Shown: positions 34,149 through 43,807 of the stretch, one piece after another
Layout: each line of letters opens with the position of its first letter
How positions within the stretch are numbered: position 1 is the stretch's first letter
From: Burkholderia sp. SRS-W-2-2016
GTDB taxonomy: Bacteria > Pseudomonadota > Gammaproteobacteria > Burkholderiales > Burkholderiaceae
DNA length: 64,000 bases
Direction of reading: 5' to 3'
NCBI RefSeq assembly: GCF_001931485.1
Contig: NZ_MSDV01000045.1
Span: forward strand, 25,042-89,041
Position numbers and translations under genes: made by a program
Notes under the pieces: generated by a model
The model's input: only the letters and a program-made list of their open reading frames with translations
Databases searched by the model: none
Told to the model about the DNA's origin: nothing

Positions 34149-34177
34149 ATTCGGAGCACACGCGGCGCGTGTGTCAA
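34149..34177 (-). promoter_or_regulatory. Possible promoter of the desaturase gene
   Basis: On the minus strand, a perfect -35 TTGACA (34172-34177) is followed 17 bases later by CCGAAT, a weak -10. It lies 25-50 bases ahead of the ATG. Confidence 0.3.
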
Positions 34178-34325
34178 GAAAGTGAAAGCATAACGCGGGA
34201 TTGGACGACATTCTACTGGAAGCGTTCCAAGTGTTTGTAACAAATAGGGATTTTTTTGTGTGCTATCAACACGATAGCGCTCGCCGCGGCACCGGGACGC
34301 AGTGCGCGGCGACGGGAAACGGCCG

Positions 34326-35756
34326 TTAGCGGACGTCGTTGGCGGCGCCGTCCACAGGCGCGGAAGCGGCGTCGGACGCCGATTTCAAGCCGCCGGCGAC
34401 GGCCGGATCGGTCATTGTTGCCGGCTGCGGCATCACGCCGCCCACCGGCCCGACGATCCGCACCTCGCGCTGGGCGAGCGGAATCGAGATGTTGTGCTCG
34501 GAGAACAGACGCCAGATGTTGCGGTTGACGGTCGAACGCACGCCCGACGTGCCGGTCGCCGCATCCTCGATCCAGAAACCCAGCTCCAGATTGATGCCGT
34601 CCGGGCCGAAGCCGGCCAGATACGGCGTCGGCGCCGGTTCGCGCAGCACGCGCGGCACGTCGGCGGCGGCCTCGGCGAGCAGCGCCATCGCCTGTTCGAC
34701 GTCGGACGTGTAGGCGACCTGCACGGTCGCCTTCGCGTAGCCGCGGGTCAGAAACGACGACTGGTTCTGCACGACGTCGGTGATCAGCTTTTCGTTCGGG
34801 ATCAGCGTCTCGATCCCGTCGAGCCCGCGCACCACCGTGTAGCGCGTGCGAATCTGCGTGACCCGCCCCGCCAGCCCGCTCACGTTGATCGTGTCGCCGA
34901 TCCGCAGCGAGCGGTCGAGCAGGATGATGAAGCCCGACACGTAGTTGCTGGCGATCTTCTGCATGCCGAAGCCGAGGCCCACGCCGAGCGCGCCGCCGAA
35001 CACGCCGAGCACCGTGATGTCGATGCCGACGATCGACAGGCTGATCAGGATCGCCGCCAGCACGAAGGCCGCCCGGCCGACGCGCGCGACCACCACCTTC
35101 AGGTTCGCGTCGAGCGTCTTCGAGCGCATCAGGCGGTCTTCGAAGGTCGAGCCGAGCCACATCGCGACGATCATCGTGATACCGACCCACAGCAGGCCGG
35201 TAACCAGCGACAGCAGCGTCATATGCGCATTGGCGACGCGAAAACGCACGCTGCCCATCCACTCGATCACGTCCTCCTGGATGCCCAGCAGCGTCAGCAC
35301 CATGCCGATCCACACGACCACCGACACGGTCTTCTCGACGAGGAACAGCCACGGATGCACGCCGCCGTCGCGGTTGAACACCCGCCGCGCGAAGAAAAAC
35401 ACGATATAGATCAAGCCGATACCGACCAGCGGCACCAACGCCAGATTGAGCAGCGCGGTGTGCATGAACTGCCCGGCGATCGCGCGCGCGATCCACACCA
35501 GCGCCGCGCCGATCAGCGGAAAGGCCGCGCGGTTCAGGCTTTCCATCCCGAAGCGCAGGCCCTGATATCGCTGCAACTGAAGCGGCAACGGAAGCGACGA
35601 CTGGGGCTGCGGTTTGGCCAGCCGCCGGCGCAACAGCCGCGCGAGCAGCCACGCGACGGCGAGCGTCACCAGCAGGATGCCGACCTGCCACAACATCACG
35701 GGCTGACCGAAGTCGCGCCAGATGTCGTCGAACATATGAGGAAAGTTGGTGTTCAT
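34326..35756 (-). CDS. MscS-family mechanosensitive ion channel
   Basis: A 476-residue channel. Four to five hydrophobic segments precede the conserved MscS core. The pore helix region is DITVLGVFGGALGVGLGFGMQKIASNYVSGFIILLDRSLRIGDTI, with the Gly/Ala pattern of TM3. A beta domain with RVTQIRTRYTVVRGLDGIETLIPNEKLI and an alpha-beta domain follow. The last 40 residues are Pro/Ala-rich. Such channels open on membrane stretch and release solutes on hypo-osmotic shock. The length is between MscS (286) and the larger YbdG/YnaI types. Not obviously in an operon. Confidence 0.88.
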   Translation of the reverse strand: MNTNFPHMFDDIWRDFGQPVMLWQVGILLVTLAVAWLLARLLRRRLAKPQPQSSLPLPLQLQRYQGLRFGMESLNRAAFPLIGAALVWIARAIAGQFMHTALLNLALVPLVGIGLIYIVFFFARRVFNRDGGVHPWLFLVEKTVSVVVWIGMVLTLLGIQEDVIEWMGSVRFRVANAHMTLLSLVTGLLWVGITMIVAMWLGSTFEDRLMRSKTLDANLKVVVARVGRAAFVLAAILISLSIVGIDITVLGVFGGALGVGLGFGMQKIASNYVSGFIILLDRSLRIGDTINVSGLAGRVTQIRTRYTVVRGLDGIETLIPNEKLITDVVQNQSSFLTRGYAKATVQVAYTSDVEQAMALLAEAAADVPRVLREPAPTPYLAGFGPDGINLELGFWIEDAATGTSGVRSTVNRNIWRLFSEHNISIPLAQREVRIVGPVGGVMPQPATMTDPAVAGGLKSASDAASAPVDGAANDVR

Positions 35757-35828
35757 GAGGTCGCCGGAAGCGGCCGGCGCGCGTGGGCGGTCATGAAGCC
35801 GCGCGCGCCGGATGTGAGCCGGTTGGGC

Positions 35829-37088
35829 TTAGCTCTGGCGCTCGAGCACGGCCGCGAAGAAGCCGTCGGTCGCATGGCGATGCGGCCACAGCGACAGGTA
35901 GTCGCCCATTTCGAGTTCGATGCGCTGCTCGGCGAGCACGTCGCGCACCGGCACCAGCGCGAACTCGGGGTGGTCGGCGAGGAACTGCTGCACGACCGCC
36001 TCGTTTTCCGCTTCGAGGATCGAGCAGGTCGCGTAGACGAGGCGCCCGCCCTTCTTCACCAGACGCGCGGCGCTGGCCAGAATCGACGCCTGCTTCGGCG
36101 CCAGTTCGGCGACCGACTCCGGCGACTGGCGCCACTTCAGGTCCGGATTGCGACGCAGCGTGCCGAGCCCGCTGCAAGGCGCATCGACCAGCACGCGGTC
36201 GATCTTGCCGGCCAGACGCTTGATCTTCGCGTCGTGCTCGCTGTCGATCAGCACCGGATTCACGTTCGACAAACCGCTGCGCGCCAGACGCGGCTTCAGC
36301 TTGGCGAGGCGTCGCTCGGAGATGTCGAACGCGTACAGACGGCCGGTCGAGCGCATCGCCGCGCCGAGCGCCAGCGTCTTGCCGCCCGCGCCCGCGCAGA
36401 AGTCGACGATCATCTCGCCGCGTCGCGGTGCGACCAGCGAGCACAGCAGCTGGCTGCCTTCATCCTGCACTTCGAGCCAGCCCTGCTGGAACGCGTCGAG
36501 TTTGGTGAGCGGCGGCTTGCCGACCACCCGCACGCCGAACGGCGCGAACGGCGTCGCGCCGGCCTCGATGCCGGCCTTCTGCAATGCGCCGAGCACGTCG
36601 TCGCGGGTCGCCTTGATCGGGTTCGCGCGCAGATCGAGCGGCGCCGGATAGTTCAACGCGGCGGCCAGCTGCGCGAGTTCGGCCGGCTCGATGCGGGTGC
36701 TGAGCGCGTCGCTGATCCAGCCCGGGAGGTTCAGGCGAATCCGCAGCGGCAGGCTTTCCGGGTCGATCTTCGCGACGTGTTCGAGCCAGGTCGCCTCGGC
36801 CTCGCTGACAAACGGCTTCAGCGCGTTGCGCCCGACCGTCTGCATCAAGCCCAGCAACGCCATCCGGCGCGCCGGGTTGCCCGAGCCGCTTTCGGCCAGA
36901 TGCGCGAACTCCATGCGCCGGCGCAGCACCGCGAACACCGCCTCCGCGATCACGCCGCGCTCGCTGTGGCCGAGCTTCGGATGCGCGCGGAAGAACCGGC
37001 TGGTGGTGGCGTCAGCCGGGCCGTTGAGCCGCAGCACTTCGGCCAGCAGCGTTTCAGTTTGTCCAATCAAAAAACCATGCAATCTCAT
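35829..37088 (-). CDS. rsmB: 16S rRNA (cytosine-C5) methyltransferase, RsmB family
   Basis: A 419-residue SAM-dependent NOL1/NOP2/Sun-type methyltransferase. A helical N-terminal NusB-like part leads to the catalytic domain with VQDEGSQLLCSLVAPRRGEMIVDFCAGAGGKTLALGA (SAM site), the nucleophile in DAPCSGLGTLRRNPDLKWR and the second conserved Cys in VYATCSILEAENE. The target (C967 of 16S rRNA in E. coli) is inferred from the family. The ATG at 37088 overlaps the purN stop as ATGA. Confidence 0.82.
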   Translation of the reverse strand: MRLHGFLIGQTETLLAEVLRLNGPADATTSRFFRAHPKLGHSERGVIAEAVFAVLRRRMEFAHLAESGSGNPARRMALLGLMQTVGRNALKPFVSEAEATWLEHVAKIDPESLPLRIRLNLPGWISDALSTRIEPAELAQLAAALNYPAPLDLRANPIKATRDDVLGALQKAGIEAGATPFAPFGVRVVGKPPLTKLDAFQQGWLEVQDEGSQLLCSLVAPRRGEMIVDFCAGAGGKTLALGAAMRSTGRLYAFDISERRLAKLKPRLARSGLSNVNPVLIDSEHDAKIKRLAGKIDRVLVDAPCSGLGTLRRNPDLKWRQSPESVAELAPKQASILASAARLVKKGGRLVYATCSILEAENEAVVQQFLADHPEFALVPVRDVLAEQRIELEMGDYLSLWPHRHATDGFFAAVLERQS

Positions 37089-37738
37089 GCGCCCTCTCCG
37101 GCGGTGTGACCGGCAAAGAGCCATTGCGGCTCCGACGGCGTTAGCGTGACGCGCAGGCCGTCCAGAGCGAGACGCCCTTCGACGAACCAGCGCACCGCGC
37201 GTGGATAAATAATGTGTTCGGTTGCCAGCACGCGTTCGGCGAGCGTGGCGGGGGTGTCGCCGGCGACGACGGGCACCGCCGACTGCGCGACGATCGGCCC
37301 GTGATCGAGCTGCGACGTAACAAAATGCACCGACGCGCCGTGCAGCCGCACGCCGGCGTCGAGCGCCTGCTGGTGAGTCTTGAGGCCCGGAAAGCTCGGC
37401 AGCAGCGACGGATGCACGTTCAGCATGCGGCCGGCGTAATGGTCGACGAAGCGCGCGGTCAGCACCCGCATGAAGCCGGCGAGCACCACGAGGTCCGGTG
37501 CGAACGCGTCGATCCGCTCGGCCAGCACCGCGTCGAAGCTATCGCGATCCGGAAACTCGCGATGGTCGACCACGGCGGTCGCGATGCCGTGCGATGCCGC
37601 GAAAGCGAGCCCCGCGGCATCGGGACGGTTGGCAATCACGGCGGCGATTTGCGCCGGCCAGCCCTCGCTCGCGCAGGCGCGCACGATGGCTTCCATGTTG
37701 CTGCCCCGTCCGGAAATCAGGATGACGAGTTTTTTCAT
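37085..37738 (-). CDS. purN: Phosphoribosylglycinamide formyltransferase PurN
   Basis: A 217-residue enzyme using 10-formyltetrahydrofolate to formylate GAR in purine synthesis. LVILISGRGSNMEAI binds the phosphate. The catalytic Asn-His pair lies in GRMLNVHPSLLPSFPGLKTHQQAL and the catalytic Asp in QLDHGPIVAQ. Length matches the family (212 in E. coli). First gene of purN-rsmB, divergent from ribF. Confidence 0.95.
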   Translation of the reverse strand: MKKLVILISGRGSNMEAIVRACASEGWPAQIAAVIANRPDAAGLAFAASHGIATAVVDHREFPDRDSFDAVLAERIDAFAPDLVVLAGFMRVLTARFVDHYAGRMLNVHPSLLPSFPGLKTHQQALDAGVRLHGASVHFVTSQLDHGPIVAQSAVPVVAGDTPATLAERVLATEHIIYPRAVRWFVEGRLALDGLRVTLTPSEPQWLFAGHTAGEGA

Positions 37739-37876
37739 GCGCGGATTTTATCATTCGGCCGTCGCGATCCAGCGACCACGCAGCCCTGCGTTGCGCCAAG
37801 CGTTTATAATCGATTGTTTTGCGGCACTCCGGCCGCTACTGCAACCCAACCGCCGCAACCGCTGCAACCCGCTATC

Positions 37877-38872
37877 GTGAGAGTCTTCCGCGGTCTTCCC
37901 AATGCCGAGAGCCGCGCGCCCTGCGCGCTGACCATCGGCAACTTCGACGGTGTCCACCGCGGCCACCAGGCGCTGCTCGCCCACGTGCGCGCGGCCGCCG
38001 ATGCGCGCGGCCTGCCGGTCTGCGTGATGACCTTCGAGCCGCACCCGCGCGAGTTCTTCAACCCGGCCAGCGCGCCGCCGCGCATCGCGATGCTGCGCGA
38101 CAAGCTCGAGGCGCTGCGCACCAACGGGGTCGACCGGGTCGTCGTCGAGCACTTCAATCACACCTTCGCGAGCCAGTCGCCGGATTCGTTCGTCGAGCGG
38201 ATCATCGTCAACGGGCTGCATGCGCGCTGGGTCATGATCGGCGACGACTTCCGCTACGGCGCGAAGCGCGCCGGCGATTTCGCGTCGCTGCAGAAGGCCG
38301 GCGAGCAGTACGGCTTCGAAGTCGAGCAGATGGCCACGGTCGCCGACCCGTCGGGCGCGCGCATTTCCAGCTCGGGCGTGCGCGCGGCGCTGATCGCCGG
38401 CGACCTCGACGCGGCGCGCAGCGCGCTCGGCCGCGACTACCTGATCAGCGGCCACGTCACGCACGGCATGAAGCTCGGCCGCGACCTCGGCTTCCCCACG
38501 CTGAATCTGCCGATCGCGCACAAGCGCCCGGCGCTCGCCGGCATCTTCGTCGTGCAGGTGCACGGCATCGCCGATCACCCGCTGCCGGGCGTCGCGAGCC
38601 TCGGCCTGCGCCCCACCGTCGACGATTCCGGTCGCGTGCTGCTCGAAGTGCATCTGCTCGACTGGCACGGCGACGCGTATGGCAAACTCGTGCGCGTCGA
38701 ATTTCTGAAGAAGCTGCGCGACGAGGAAAAGTTCGCCGACCTCGAAACGCTGACCGCCGCGATCGCCCGCGACGTCGCCAATGCCCGTGCATGGTTCGCG
38801 GCCGTCGGCGCCGGCACGCCGGGCAGCCGCTCCACCGGTTTCGCCACCTCGGCCACCGACCGAATTAGATAG
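37877..38872 (+). CDS. ribF: Bifunctional riboflavin kinase/FAD synthetase RibF
   Basis: A 331-residue enzyme making FMN and then FAD from riboflavin. The N-terminal nucleotidyltransferase part has ALTIGNFDGVHRGHQALL and IISSSGVR-like ARISSSGVRAAL. The C-terminal kinase has GHVTHGMKLGRDLGFPTLNL and VASLGLRPTVDD, ending with LEVHLLDWHGDAYGKLVRVEFLKKLRDEEKF. I chose the GTG at 37877, where family similarity begins (VRVFRGLP). A TATAAT lies 67 bases upstream without a clear -35. First gene of the ribF-ileS-lspA group conserved in Proteobacteria. Confidence 0.94.
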   Translation: MRVFRGLPNAESRAPCALTIGNFDGVHRGHQALLAHVRAAADARGLPVCVMTFEPHPREFFNPASAPPRIAMLRDKLEALRTNGVDRVVVEHFNHTFASQSPDSFVERIIVNGLHARWVMIGDDFRYGAKRAGDFASLQKAGEQYGFEVEQMATVADPSGARISSSGVRAALIAGDLDAARSALGRDYLISGHVTHGMKLGRDLGFPTLNLPIAHKRPALAGIFVVQVHGIADHPLPGVASLGLRPTVDDSGRVLLEVHLLDWHGDAYGKLVRVEFLKKLRDEEKFADLETLTAAIARDVANARAWFAAVGAGTPGSRSTGFATSATDRIR

Positions 38873-39037
38873 CCGCCGCGATTCGGGCCGGCGCACAGCG
38901 CTCGCACGAATCGCCGCCACGCGCATCGAAGGGCGTCCGGGCTTCACGCGAGCCGCCCGCCGGGCGCGTCCCACGCCACGGCTCAGCGCAACCCGCGCGC
39001 CGCTACGCATTCCAACGCATTCACCGCCACCCACACC

Positions 39038-41875
39038 ATGAGCAACAAGAAAGCCGATTCGAAACCGCAGTCCCGCTACCCGGTCAACCTGCTCGACACG
39101 CCGTTTCCGATGCGTGGCGACCTGCCCAAGCGCGAGCCGCAATGGGTCAAGGAATGGCAGGAACGCAAGGTCTACGACACGATCCGCGCGGCTTCGAAGG
39201 GCCGCAAGAAGTTCATCCTGCACGACGGCCCGCCGTATGCGAACGGCGACATCCACCTCGGCCACGCGGTGAACAAGATCCTCAAGGACATGATCGTCAA
39301 GGCGCGCAACCTCGCGGGCTTCGACGCGGTCTACGTGCCGGGCTGGGACTGCCACGGCATGCCGATCGAGATCCAGATCGAAAAGCAGTTCGGCAAGTCG
39401 CTGCCGGCGGCCGAAGTGATGCAGAAGGCGCGCGCGTACGCGACCGAGCAGATCGAAAAGCAGAAGGTCGGCTTCCGCCGTCTGGGCGTGCTCGGCGACT
39501 GGGACAACCCATACAAGACGATGAACTTCGCGAATGAAGCCGGCGAAATCCGCGCGCTCGCGAAGATCATGGAAAAGGGCTACGTGTTCCGCGGCCTGAA
39601 GCCGGTCAACTGGTGTTTCGACTGCGGCTCGGCGCTGGCCGAGGCGGAAGTCGAGTACAAGGACAAGACCGATCCGACTATCGACGTGCTGTTCAGCTTC
39701 GCCGAGCCGGAAAAGACCGCGCAGGCGTTCGGCCTCGCCGCGCTGCCGCGCAATGAAGGCGGCATCGTGATCTGGACCACCACGCCGTGGACCATCCCGG
39801 CCAACCAGGCGCTGAACCTGCACCCGGAAATCGTCTACGCGCTGGTCGACACGCCCCGCGGGCTGCTGATCCTCGCCGAGGAACGCGTCGAAGCGTGCCT
39901 GAAGCTGTACGGCCTCGAAGGCAAGGTCGTCGCGACCACGCCGGGCGAAAAGCTCGTGAACCTGCGCTTCAACCACCCGCTCGCGTCCGCGCATCCGGCT
40001 TACAAGCGCACCGCGCCGGTCTATCTCGGCGACTACGTGACCACCGAAACCGGTACCGGCGTCGTGCACTCGTCGCCCGCGTACGGTGTCGAAGACTTCG
40101 TGTCGTGCAAGGCGCATGGCATGGCGGACTCGGACATCATCAGCCCGGTGATGGGCGACGGCCGTTATATCGAATCGCTCGCGCTGTTCGGCGGCCTGTC
40201 GATCTGGGCGGCCAATCCGCAGATCGTCGAAGCGCTGCAAGGCGCCGGCTCGCTGCTGCGCACCGAAAAGTACTCGCACAGCTACATGCACTGCTGGCGC
40301 CACAAGACGCCGATCATCTATCGCGCGACCTCGCAGTGGTTCGCCGGCATGGACGTGAAGCCGAACGACACTGACAAGACGCTGCGCGAAACCGCGCTCG
40401 AAGGGATCGAGAACACCGCGTTCTATCCGTCGTGGGGCAAGCAGCGCCTGTTCAGCATGATCGCCAACCGGCCGGACTGGACGCTGTCGCGTCAGCGCCA
40501 GTGGGGCGTGCCGATGGCGTTCTTCGTGCACAAGGAAACCGGCGAACTGCATCCGCGCACGCCCGAATTGCTCGAGCAGGTCGCGCAGCGCGTCGAGAAG
40601 GCCGGCATCGAGGCATGGCAGACGCTCGACCCGCGCGAGCTGATCGGCGACGACGCGAACCTGTACGAAAAGAACCGCGACACGCTCGACGTCTGGTTCG
40701 ACTCGGGCACCACGCACTGGCACGTGCTGCGCGGCTCGCACAAGGACGAGCTGCAATTCCCGGCCGACCTGTATCTGGAAGGCTCGGACCAGCATCGCGG
40801 CTGGTTCCACTCGTCGCTCCTGACCGCATCGATGCTCGACGGCCGTCCGCCGTACAACGCGCTGCTCACGCACGGCTTCACCGTCGACGGCGAAGGCCGC
40901 AAGATGAGCAAGTCGCTCGGCAACGGGATCGATCCGCATGAAGTGGCGAACCGTCTGGGCGCGGAAATCATCCGCCTGTGGATCGCGTCGACCGACTACT
41001 CGGGCGAACTGGCGATCTCCGAGGAAATTCTCAAGCGCGTGACGGAAGCCTATCGGCGGATCCGCAACACGCTGCGCTTCCTGCTCGCGAACCTGTCGGA
41101 CTTCGACTTCGCAAAGCACGCGCAGCCGGTCGAAAACTGGCTCGAAATCGATCGCTACGCGGTCGCGCTGACCGCGAACCTGCAGAACGACATCCTCGCG
41201 CACTACGAGAAGTATGAATTCCACCCGGTCGTCGCGAAGCTGCAGACGTTCTGCTCGGAAGACCTCGGCGGCTTCTATCTCGACGTGCTGAAGGACCGCC
41301 TGTACACGACCGCGGCCGACTCGGTCGCGCGCCGCTCGGCGCAGACCGCGCTGTATCACGTCGCGCACGGCCTGCTGCGTCTGATGGCGCCGTTCCTGTC
41401 GTTCACCGCGGAAGAAGCGTGGAAGGTGTTCCAGCCGAACAGCGAAACGATCTTCACCGAGACCTATCATGCGTATCCGGCGGTGCCGGAAGCGGGCGCG
41501 CTGCTCGACAAGTGGACGCTGCTGCGCGCGGCGCGCAGCGACGTGACCAAGGCGCTGGAAGAGGCACGCGTTGCGAACCTGATCGGCTCGTCGCTGCAGG
41601 CGGAAGTCGAAATCCGCGCGAGCGGCGCGCGTTACGACGCGCTCACGAGCCTCGCCGACGACCTGAAGTTCGTGCTGATCACGTCGGCGGCCAGCGTCGT
41701 CAAGGTGGACAGCGAAGCGGATGAAGGCGTCGAAGTGATCGCGTCGAAGTACCTGAAGTGCGAGCGCTGCTGGCACTACCGTGCGGACGTCGGCGCGAAC
41801 GCCGAACATCCGTCGCTGTGCGGCCGCTGCTTCAGCAATCTGTTCGGCAATGGCGAAACGAGGAGCGCGGCATAA
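39038..41875 (+). CDS. ileS: Isoleucyl-tRNA synthetase
   Basis: A 945-residue class I aminoacyl-tRNA synthetase. HIGH motif is DIHLGHAVNK, preceded by LHDGPPYANG. KMSKS is GRKMSKSLGNG. The editing domain has WTTTPWTIPANQALNLHPE. The anticodon-binding domain follows, and the C-terminus carries the zinc finger CERCWHYR...CGRCFSNL (four Cys). Length matches E. coli IleS (938), a bacterial type 1 enzyme. Its stop shares one base with the lspA start (TAATG). Confidence 0.97.
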   Translation: MSNKKADSKPQSRYPVNLLDTPFPMRGDLPKREPQWVKEWQERKVYDTIRAASKGRKKFILHDGPPYANGDIHLGHAVNKILKDMIVKARNLAGFDAVYVPGWDCHGMPIEIQIEKQFGKSLPAAEVMQKARAYATEQIEKQKVGFRRLGVLGDWDNPYKTMNFANEAGEIRALAKIMEKGYVFRGLKPVNWCFDCGSALAEAEVEYKDKTDPTIDVLFSFAEPEKTAQAFGLAALPRNEGGIVIWTTTPWTIPANQALNLHPEIVYALVDTPRGLLILAEERVEACLKLYGLEGKVVATTPGEKLVNLRFNHPLASAHPAYKRTAPVYLGDYVTTETGTGVVHSSPAYGVEDFVSCKAHGMADSDIISPVMGDGRYIESLALFGGLSIWAANPQIVEALQGAGSLLRTEKYSHSYMHCWRHKTPIIYRATSQWFAGMDVKPNDTDKTLRETALEGIENTAFYPSWGKQRLFSMIANRPDWTLSRQRQWGVPMAFFVHKETGELHPRTPELLEQVAQRVEKAGIEAWQTLDPRELIGDDANLYEKNRDTLDVWFDSGTTHWHVLRGSHKDELQFPADLYLEGSDQHRGWFHSSLLTASMLDGRPPYNALLTHGFTVDGEGRKMSKSLGNGIDPHEVANRLGAEIIRLWIASTDYSGELAISEEILKRVTEAYRRIRNTLRFLLANLSDFDFAKHAQPVENWLEIDRYAVALTANLQNDILAHYEKYEFHPVVAKLQTFCSEDLGGFYLDVLKDRLYTTAADSVARRSAQTALYHVAHGLLRLMAPFLSFTAEEAWKVFQPNSETIFTETYHAYPAVPEAGALLDKWTLLRAARSDVTKALEEARVANLIGSSLQAEVEIRASGARYDALTSLADDLKFVLITSAASVVKVDSEADEGVEVIASKYLKCERCWHYRADVGANAEHPSLCGRCFSNLFGNGETRSAA

Positions 41876-42384
41876 TGGCAGGCAGCAGCATGTCGAAAAC
41901 ATCGGTTCGAAGCACTTCGCTGGCACCCTGGCTCGGCATCGCGCTGATCGTCATCCTGTTCGATCAGCTGACGAAGATCGCGGTGCGCAAGGTGTTCGAA
42001 TACGGGGTGCCGCATGAGGTCACGTCGTTCTTCAACCTGATCCTCGTGTACAACCGCGGCGCCGCGTTCAGCTTCCTCGCGATGGCGGGCGGCTGGCAGC
42101 GCTGGGCATTCACCGCGCTCGGCGTGGTCGCCGCGCTGGTGATCTGCTACCTGCTCAAGCGCCACAGCGGACAGAAGATGTTCTGCACGGCGCTCGCGCT
42201 GATTCTCGGCGGCGCGCTCGGCAATGTGATCGACCGGCTGATGTACGGCCACGTGATCGACTTCCTCGATTTCCACGTGGGCGGCTGGCACTGGCCGGCG
42301 TTCAATCTCGCCGACAGCGCGATCACGGTCGGCGCGTTCCTGCTCGTGCTCGACGAGTTGCGGCGCGTCCGCGGCTCACGCTGA
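41875..42384 (+). CDS. lspA: Lipoprotein signal peptidase LspA
   Basis: A 169-residue inner-membrane aspartyl peptidase (signal peptidase II) that cuts prolipoproteins before the lipidated Cys. Four hydrophobic helices are visible. The catalytic Asp residues lie in GGALGNVIDRLMYGHVIDFLDFH and FNLADSAITVG. The NRGAAFSFL motif is also typical. AGGAG lies eight to twelve bases before the ATG at 41875, which overlaps the ileS stop. Confidence 0.96.
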   Translation: MAGSSMSKTSVRSTSLAPWLGIALIVILFDQLTKIAVRKVFEYGVPHEVTSFFNLILVYNRGAAFSFLAMAGGWQRWAFTALGVVAALVICYLLKRHSGQKMFCTALALILGGALGNVIDRLMYGHVIDFLDFHVGGWHWPAFNLADSAITVGAFLLVLDELRRVRGSR

Positions 42385-42498
42385 CGTCGCCCGCGGGCGC
42401 GGCCGCCACGGCCCTGCCCGCGTCCGTTTAAAGGCGCGGCGGCAACGGCGGGCAACGTCTCGCGCCGCCGCGCGATCACGCTTTGTCGGAGGCTTTCG

Positions 42499-43716
42499 TT
42501 GGCAACCGCAGAACTCGCAGGCAAACACCTCGTCCTCGGCATGACGGGCGGCATCGCCTGCTACAAGATCGCCGAACTCACGCGCCTGCTGACCAAGGCA
42601 GGCGCAACCGTGCAGGTCGTGATGACCGAAGCGGCCACCCAGTTCATCACCCCCGTCACGATGCAGGCGCTGTCCGGCCGGCCGGTCTACACGAGCCAGT
42701 GGGACGGGCGCGTGCCGAACAACATGGCGCATATCGATCTGTCGCGCGAAGCGGATGCGATCGTGATCGCGCCCGCCTCCACCGACTTCCTCGCCAAGCT
42801 CGCGCACGGAATGGCCGACGATCTGCTGTCGACCCTATGCATCGCGCGCGACTGCCCGCTGCTGGTGGTGCCGGCGATGAACCGGCAGATGTGGCAGAAC
42901 CCGGCCACCCAACGCAACGTCGCGCAGCTACGCGCGGACGGCATCGAAGTGCTCGGCCCCGATTCGGGTCCGCAGGCGTGCGGCGAAGTCGGCGACGGGC
43001 GCATGCTCGAAGCGGCCGCCAGCTACGAGGCGATCGCGTCGTTCTTCGCGCCCAAGATCCTCGCCGGCCGGCGCCTGCTGCTGACCGCCGGCCCGACCTT
43101 CGAACCGCTCGACCCGGTGCGCGGCATCACCAACCGCTCGAGCGGCAAGATGGGCTTCGCGCTCGCGCGCGCCGCGCAGCAGGCCGGTGCCGACGTGCAT
43201 CTGGTGGCCGGTCCGGTCGCGCTCGACACACCATGGGGCGTGTTCCGCGAAGACGTGCAGACCGCGCAGCAGATGCATGACGCGGTGATGCACGCGGTCG
43301 CCGACGCGGACATCTTCATCGGCGTCGCGGCGGTGGCCGACTGGCGCGTCGATCACGTCAGCGAGCAGAAGATCAAGAAAAGCGCCGAGCGCGTGTTGCC
43401 GAGCTTTTCGTTCGTCGAGAATCCGGACATCCTCGCCGCGGTCGCGAAGCTGCCGAAGCCGCCGTTCACGGTCGGCTTCGCGGCGGAGAGCGACAATCTC
43501 GACGTCCACGGCGAAGAAAAACGCGCGCGCAAGAACGTGCCGCTGCTGATCGGCAATCTGGGTCCGCAGACGTTCGGACTCGACGACAACGAAGTGATCC
43601 TGTTCGAAGCAGGCAAAGCAACGAAGCTGCCGCGCGCCGACAAGCAGACGCTCGCGCGCGCGCTGATCACGGAAATCGCAAAGCGCCTGCCGCCCGTCGC
43701 CGGGCCGGTTCTTTGA
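42499..43716 (+). CDS. coaBC: Phosphopantothenoylcysteine decarboxylase/synthetase CoaBC (Dfp)
   Basis: A 405-residue bifunctional enzyme of coenzyme A synthesis. The N-terminal FMN-dependent decarboxylase part (CoaC) has GMTGGIACYKIAEL, HIDLSREADAIVIAPASTDFLAKLAHG and VPAMNRQMWQNPATQRN. GPDSGPQACGEVGDGRM carries the active-site Cys. The synthetase part (CoaB) starts with LLLTAGPTFEPLDPVRGITNRSSGKMG. I chose the TTG at 42499 because GGAGG lies seven bases upstream and family similarity begins there. In the ileS-lspA unit or just after it. Confidence 0.94.
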   Translation: MATAELAGKHLVLGMTGGIACYKIAELTRLLTKAGATVQVVMTEAATQFITPVTMQALSGRPVYTSQWDGRVPNNMAHIDLSREADAIVIAPASTDFLAKLAHGMADDLLSTLCIARDCPLLVVPAMNRQMWQNPATQRNVAQLRADGIEVLGPDSGPQACGEVGDGRMLEAAASYEAIASFFAPKILAGRRLLLTAGPTFEPLDPVRGITNRSSGKMGFALARAAQQAGADVHLVAGPVALDTPWGVFREDVQTAQQMHDAVMHAVADADIFIGVAAVADWRVDHVSEQKIKKSAERVLPSFSFVENPDILAAVAKLPKPPFTVGFAAESDNLDVHGEEKRARKNVPLLIGNLGPQTFGLDDNEVILFEAGKATKLPRADKQTLARALITEIAKRLPPVAGPVL

Positions 43717-43807
43717 GCGCGTAAGCGGGCGCGACGGCGGCGATCCTTGCCGCCTCACCGCCCCGCTCTCTCGCCAGAGCGCCTGAATCATCTGGAGCAC
43801 TACTGTC

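Noticed and set aside
34302..37109. Long plus-strand open frame (about 935 codons)
   Set aside because: Antisense to the MscS-type and rsmB genes; Arg/His/Gln-rich with no recognisable fold.
37751..41926. Very long open frame (about 1,390 codons) on the minus strand across ribF and ileS
   Set aside because: It is the antisense shadow of ribF and ileS in high-GC DNA: Arg/Asp/Val-rich, no domain, and both sense genes are certain.
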